Positions 22,570-25,787 of a stretch of DNA of 25,787 nucleotides are shown piece by piece. The position numbers were made by a program, and so were the translations under genes. The DNA comes from a virus. The notes beneath the pieces are model-generated. The model worked only from the letters and a program-made list of their open reading frames with translations. It did no database searches and was not told the DNA's origin. Each line of letters starts with the position of its first letter. Position 1 is the first letter of the stretch. The DNA lies in the IMG/VR virus record IMGVR_UViG_3300049914_000387, positions 1 through 25,787 of that record, one strand, 5' to 3'.

Positions 22570-24050
22570 GATTCGCCCCCTGTCTTGCGGACTTTTTGAA
22601 CAAAAATCACTTCCTCCCAGTCAATCCGGCATTCGCTGTCGGCCGGGAGATCGGATTCATACAGTCGCCGGAAGAAACTTTTGCGTTCTTTGCGCACGAC
22701 GGCCGGCGGACCGAACAGCGTCGGCGTGGTCGTTTCTTCCACCAGGTGCGCCCGAGCGCGGCAGATCGGCGTAGCGCCCAGGGCCGTCAGCAGCCGCAGC
22801 GTGTCGTCGCATAGCCGGACGCGCCGGCGAGCCTTGACGTAATCCTTCACGACGATCGCACAGACACCGCCCGGACGCAGCGCCGCCAGCATGGAGCGAT
22901 AGACCTCGGCCATCGCCTGCCAGTACGTTTCGCCTGCCTCGCGGCCGACTTGTCCTGGCGTCTCGCCGTAGGATCGCTGGTAGTTGTCGCTCGCCTTGGC
23001 TGGTGTGAACTTGTCATCGTGGTCATTTAGGCAATCCGCGAACGGCGGACTTGTCACGCCCCCGTCGATTCGCCCTTCCGACAGGTTGCCGATGTTGGCC
23101 GGATCGCAGCCGTAGCCGGCGTGACGCTGGGAAGCCCCTAAGCAACCGCCGGCAGCCGGATCGTTGCGCTTGGCGAGTGAATGTTCGCGCGTTTCCTGCT
23201 CACTGTTGTCGCCTCGGATGCTGTCGGCATACGGCGGGCTGGTCAGCACGGCGGCCAGGGATCCATCGGACAGCCCTTCGATCTGGCCATCGGAGTCGCC
23301 GTAGCGTGCGAATTCCCCCGGCTCGGCCTGTTGCGTCCCTCGCTCGCCGCCGCGGCGGCCGTTGTGTTCCTGGCTCATTGGCAGGTTGTACGGCGGACTG
23401 GACAGCACACCGTCAAGATTGCCTTCCACGAGGGACGCAATCTGTCCCGGCGCGCTGCCCTGGTCTTGATAGCCGTGCCCGGTGCCGTGAACGGTGCGAC
23501 TGCAACCATTGCCTTCGGCGATCGGATAGTCGCTCTGACCGCTCAACGCGGCAGCAATCCCCCCGCCGGTTTGCTGGCCGCCGAACGGCGGCGACGATAC
23601 GACGCCGACGATGTGATCGCGGATGATTTCAGCGAAGCGGCGGCTATCGCCCTGAATCAGCACGGGCAGGGGCGCGCCGAGATTTTGCAGGCGCAGCGTG
23701 TGAAGGCTGATATTTTCCCGGCCGAGGCGGACGAACTTTTCCTCCAACTCCACGCCCACCCACCGCAGGCCGTGGTAGGCCGCCACGATGCCGCCAAGCG
23801 CCACACCGCCGAAGGGATCGCCGAGCAAGTCGCCCGCTCGCCAGTAGCCTTGCTCCAGGCCGTGGCGGATGATTCGCTCGATGAGTCCCTTGGCGAACTT
23901 GGCCGGATGCTGGTAGGCGTCCGGCACAATCAGGTCGCCCCATGCGTCGTTGTAGCAGCCGTGCCAGTCCAGGACCGGGATTGCAGACATAGGGGGTGTT
24001 CCGTCAAGAGGTGCGGCTTGTTCGCGCTTTGCGGATTTAGCCTTCGCCAT
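22566..24050 (-). CDS. DNA methyltransferase with four SPP(F/Y) motifs
   Basis: A 494-residue protein likely to methylate adenine N6 or cytosine N4. The AdoMet-binding motif is GDPFGG (77-82) followed by RWVGVELEEKF. The amino-methyltransferase catalytic motif appears four times: SSPPF 152-156, SSPPY 217-221, TSPPY 270-274 and TSPPF 333-337, each after a segment like GQIxxLxxGxxDGV. The end, RKSFFRRLYESD...CRIDWEEVIFVQK, resembles a phage methylase group I recall with such repeats. Only one of the four is needed in known enzymes. It begins after AAGG at ATG 24050 and overlaps the PnuC-like gene. A self-protection role is inferred; no restriction gene is present. Confidence 0.85.
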   Translation of the reverse strand: MAKAKSAKREQAAPLDGTPPMSAIPVLDWHGCYNDAWGDLIVPDAYQHPAKFAKGLIERIIRHGLEQGYWRAGDLLGDPFGGVALGGIVAAYHGLRWVGVELEEKFVRLGRENISLHTLRLQNLGAPLPVLIQGDSRRFAEIIRDHIVGVVSSPPFGGQQTGGGIAAALSGQSDYPIAEGNGCSRTVHGTGHGYQDQGSAPGQIASLVEGNLDGVLSSPPYNLPMSQEHNGRRGGERGTQQAEPGEFARYGDSDGQIEGLSDGSLAAVLTSPPYADSIRGDNSEQETREHSLAKRNDPAAGGCLGASQRHAGYGCDPANIGNLSEGRIDGGVTSPPFADCLNDHDDKFTPAKASDNYQRSYGETPGQVGREAGETYWQAMAEVYRSMLAALRPGGVCAIVVKDYVKARRRVRLCDDTLRLLTALGATPICRARAHLVEETTTPTLFGPPAVVRKERKSFFRRLYESDLPADSECRIDWEEVIFVQKVRKTGGES

Positions 24051-24099
24051 CCTTGGCTTCCTTCACGTCTTACTTCCATGCCCGCCCCGTGGGGCGGCG

Positions 24100-24122
24100 A
24101 CCTGCCTACCGGACAGGCAGGT
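24100..24122. repeat. Palindromic intergenic repeat, copy 2
   Basis: An 8-bp stem (ACCTGCCT / AGGCAGGT) with a 7-base loop, in the gap before the methyltransferase gene. Its inner 21 bases are the exact reverse complement of the copy at 6583-6603. A second, smaller hairpin (CGCCCC-GT-GGGGCG) lies just to its left at about 24083-24096. Confidence 0.7.
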
Positions 24123-24173
24123 TCGTTACCGCCGCCAAACGCTGCAACTGACGATTCATGTCCTCTTTGCTGC

Positions 24174-24485
24174 TCACGGGAGATCGCCTTCGATTCGGTG
24201 TTTACACGCCGCCGCCAGGACGGGACTTTGCGGGGTTGGCCGGGTATTGGACCGTCCGGCGGGGTGCTTAGAACGGCTGCGGCGCTTCTTTTCGCGCCAT
24301 TCAGCGAGGATACGTTGGATGACGTACCACAATGGCGTACCGACGTGGCCGCCCCGCGGATCGGCAAAGCAACTAGGGACGTTCATCTTGCCGACCGTCT
24401 GCATCCGATCGAAGTGTCGCGCCAGCGCCACCAACTCGGCGTGCAGCTCGGCGGATACCCGTATCAGTCGCCACGCGACGGCCAT
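24174..24485 (-). CDS. Small early protein, possible ribbon-helix-helix
   Basis: A 103-residue basic protein starting at MAVAWRLIRV; its ATG shares one base with the upstream stop (TGATG). The N-terminal RLIRVSAELHAELVALARHFDRM looks like a ribbon-helix-helix strand and helix, and PLWYVIQRILAEWREKKRRSRSK like a second helix with a basic tail. An insert of about 25 residues separates them, longer than in classic RHH proteins, so the call is tentative. The last codons overlap a short match to the GTGTAAACAC dispersed repeat. It may bind DNA as an early regulator. Confidence 0.6.
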   Translation of the reverse strand: MAVAWRLIRVSAELHAELVALARHFDRMQTVGKMNVPSCFADPRGGHVGTPLWYVIQRILAEWREKKRRSRSKHPAGRSNTRPTPQSPVLAAACKHRIEGDLP

Positions 24486-24673
24486 CAGCTCGCCCCCCCT
24501 TCTGATGGATCCGCCGGGGCGATCACCAGGAACCGCCCGCCGGCGATGGTCCATCGCTGCCCGGTGGCGTGAGCTGCGCGGGCCGCGGCGGCAGCCGATC
24601 GACGCTCGCCCAGGACGCGGTAGCGCCCGGACGGCAACACGATCTGGCGGCGGTGGCGGCGGCGGTGATTCAT
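24485..24673 (-). CDS. Small basic early protein, unknown
   Basis: A 62-residue protein with GAGGGG before the ATG, overlapping the upstream stop in ATGA (24670-24673). The N-terminus is very basic (MNHRRRHRRQ), followed by strand-like IVLPSGRYRVLGE, an Ala-rich helix and RWTIAGGRFLVIAP. It is coupled to genes on both sides, which is the main support for its being real. No family recognised; nucleic-acid binding is possible from charge. Confidence 0.6.
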   Translation of the reverse strand: MNHRRRHRRQIVLPSGRYRVLGERRSAAAAARAAHATGQRWTIAGGRFLVIAPADPSEGGAS

Positions 24674-24969
24674 CCCTGCCCCTCTTGGCTCGCCGGGATT
24701 CCGGCGGCAATGCCGGTGGGCACTTTGTAATTGGATAACTTCACTTGCGCTGCGTTACTGGCGGCTTCCTGTCGCGTCTTGCCCCGCGCGATAATCGGCC
24801 GGGTGAGGCGCTTATCGGTGGGCTTGGTCACGGGCGTTTTCGCGGGAGTCGGCTCGCCGTACACAACCCACTCGCCGCCGACAAAACCCTTGCTTGCGTC
24901 GTCGAAGCGGCTTGGCAGATAGACCGTCTTTCGCAGCGCCGCGTTGTAGGCTTCCTCAAACGTAATCAT
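24670..24969 (-). CDS. Early protein, unknown
   Basis: A 99-residue soluble protein beginning MITFEEAYNAAL. It has a short helix, a Trp-containing strand (GGEWVVYG), a Pro/Thr/Lys linker and a C-terminal helix (KTRQEAASNAAQV). The ATG overlaps the lysozyme-like gene stop in ATGA (24966-24969). The coupled arrangement supports expression. I see no conserved motif and give no function. Confidence 0.65.
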   Translation of the reverse strand: MITFEEAYNAALRKTVYLPSRFDDASKGFVGGEWVVYGEPTPAKTPVTKPTDKRLTRPIIARGKTRQEAASNAAQVKLSNYKVPTGIAAGIPASQEGQG

Positions 24970-25787
24970 TTCGCATTCCCTTCATCGCGCGCCGTCAATA
25001 CCTGTTTCACATCGCGCCAATAGTTCGCGGCGTCCTGGGATCGCCAGTGTTCCGGGCCGCCGTTGTGAAAACGGGCCAGGATTTCAAAATCACGTTCCCG
25101 AAGGGCCCTTGGACAACGCCGCTGCCAGTAGCCGTACATCTCGATTTCACAAACCATCTTGTTTCGGCAGAACCGTTCGTAGGGCAGATCGATTCCGCTA
25201 TCGGTCCAGTGAGCGAGTTGAATTTGATAAGGCCCGCGGGATTCGCCGCCGTCCCCGTCGCGCAGGTCCTCGCCGCTTGAACTTTCGCGGGCGTACAGGG
25301 CGTCATACAGCGGGCGCAGCTCACCAATAGTCGGCCAGGGGGAGCGTGGAGGACTCGCCCCCCTGGCCTGCAAGGCGGGAGCCTGTTGCATCGGGGGGAA
25401 TGCAACGGCGTCAACCGCCGCCGCCGGAAGGACCGTGTACGGAGGGGACACGATCCTTTGGCGGTAGCGCTCCTGGACGGCCACGGCGACATTGAGCAAG
25501 GCGAAGAGCAACAGAGCGGCGACGACTATTTGGCCTTTTGACCAATTGACTTTTTGCGAATCTATGGTAGGATGCTGGACCACGGACGGGCTGCCCTGGA
25601 GGGCATCGTAAGGATGAAGCGGCCTGACCGTGAACAGCTTGGATATCAAATCAGCCGAAGCAACCCTATTGCCTCGGCTGTTCTTTGCGCTCGACGCTTG
25701 ACGTGCTCTGTCGTCGCAGATCGACATGGGCAGCGTCGAGGCGCGGTGTTGCGATGGAGTGCGGTTTGTCTGAATCCTCTGCGACAT
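24966..25787 (-). CDS. Membrane-anchored lysozyme-like protein (invertebrate-type pattern)
   Basis: A 273-residue frame reaching the window edge. Residues about 86-104 are a single membrane helix, then a Pro/Ala linker, then a lysozyme-like domain (about 155-265). The domain follows the i-type (destabilase) pattern: ARESSSGED with candidate catalytic E168, GPYQIQLAHWTDSG, a CxxE region at 213-216, ARFHNGGP (238-245) and ANYWRDV. It would cut peptidoglycan from a membrane-bound position. Residues before about 69 lack clear coding character and overlap a + strand promoter and hairpin, so the true start may be GTG at 25583. It leads the coupled early genes. Activity is inferred. Confidence 0.7.
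   Translation of the reverse strand: MSQRIQTNRTPSQHRASTLPMSICDDRARQASSAKNSRGNRVASADLISKLFTVRPLHPYDALQGSPSVVQHPTIDSQKVNWSKGQIVVAALLLFALLNVAVAVQERYRQRIVSPPYTVLPAAAVDAVAFPPMQQAPALQARGASPPRSPWPTIGELRPLYDALYARESSSGEDLRDGDGGESRGPYQIQLAHWTDSGIDLPYERFCRNKMVCEIEMYGYWQRRCPRALRERDFEILARFHNGGPEHWRSQDAANYWRDVKQVLTARDEGNAK
25546..25573 (+). promoter_or_regulatory. Candidate + strand sigma-70 promoter
   Basis: TTGACT (25546-25551), a 16-base spacer and TAGGAT (25568-25573) preceded by TGG, an extended -10. It points away from the - strand operon, toward the right edge, and lies inside the doubtful 5' part of the lysozyme-like frame. A start site near 25580 would fit. Confidence 0.45.
25652..25686 (+). terminator. 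Candidate rho-independent terminator
   Basis: A 12-bp stem with one mismatch (CAGCCGAAGCAA / TTGCCTCGGCTG), a 5-base loop and TTCTTT after it on the + strand. It stands about 105 bases after the predicted start of the + promoter at 25546-25573. Together they could frame a short RNA, or the hairpin could insulate the operon from upstream sequence. Confidence 0.5.

Noticed and set aside
25614-25787. A + strand open frame starting MKRPDREQLG at the right edge
   Set aside because: It reads through the terminator-like hairpin, has no familiar sequence and is cut by the window edge; a short non-coding RNA is as likely.

Overview
The window reads as most of a temperate, HK97-type siphovirus genome, probably a prophage or a phage contig, from a high-GC bacterium. 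A tyrosine recombinase and a small membrane protein lie on the + strand at the left edge. Everything else that looks real runs on the - strand as one long, tightly packed series, read from right to left, ending at a hairpin-plus-T-run terminator at about 1233-1262. The host cannot be named from sequence. The GC bias and the intergenic palindromes of the CCTGCCT...AGGCAGG type remind me of genomes of uncultured environmental bacteria (Planctomycetota, Omnitrophota and similar groups), but that is a weak association from memory.

Layout in the direction of transcription (right to left). 25787-24051: an early cassette with a membrane-anchored lysozyme-like protein resembling invertebrate-type lysozymes, two small unknown proteins and a possible ribbon-helix-helix protein, joined by 1-4 base overlaps. 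24050-19997: a DNA methyltransferase with four SPP(F/Y) motifs, a small PnuC-like membrane protein and a primase-polymerase/SF3 helicase, again overlapping. 19996-19583: a gene-free stretch holding two oppositely oriented clusters of AGTACCGC repeats, which looks like an iteron-type replication origin or a multi-site operator. 19576-18469: two small Cys-rich (putative zinc) proteins and a sigma-region-4-like regulator.

18468-12734 is the packaging and head module: HNH nuclease, P27-like small terminase, large terminase, HK97-type portal, prohead protease and major capsid protein. 12733-8695 is an unusual block between the capsid gene and the head-tail connector: a small protein, a lipoprotein, a DUF2961-like double-jelly-roll protein, a structural protein and a fibre-like protein with ten Ala-rich heptads. 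8698-1295 is the connector and tail module: gp6-like connector, head closure, HK97 gp10-like protein, tail terminator, tail tube, tail assembly chaperones G and GT linked by a -1 frameshift signal, a short tape measure, three distal tail or appendage proteins, and a small single-pass membrane protein.

Together the genes cover integration, DNA modification, replication, regulation, DNA packaging, capsid and tail assembly, and probably lysis. No convincing tRNA, CRISPR array or transposon was seen. A T-arm-like hairpin after the capsid gene does not fold into a full tRNA.
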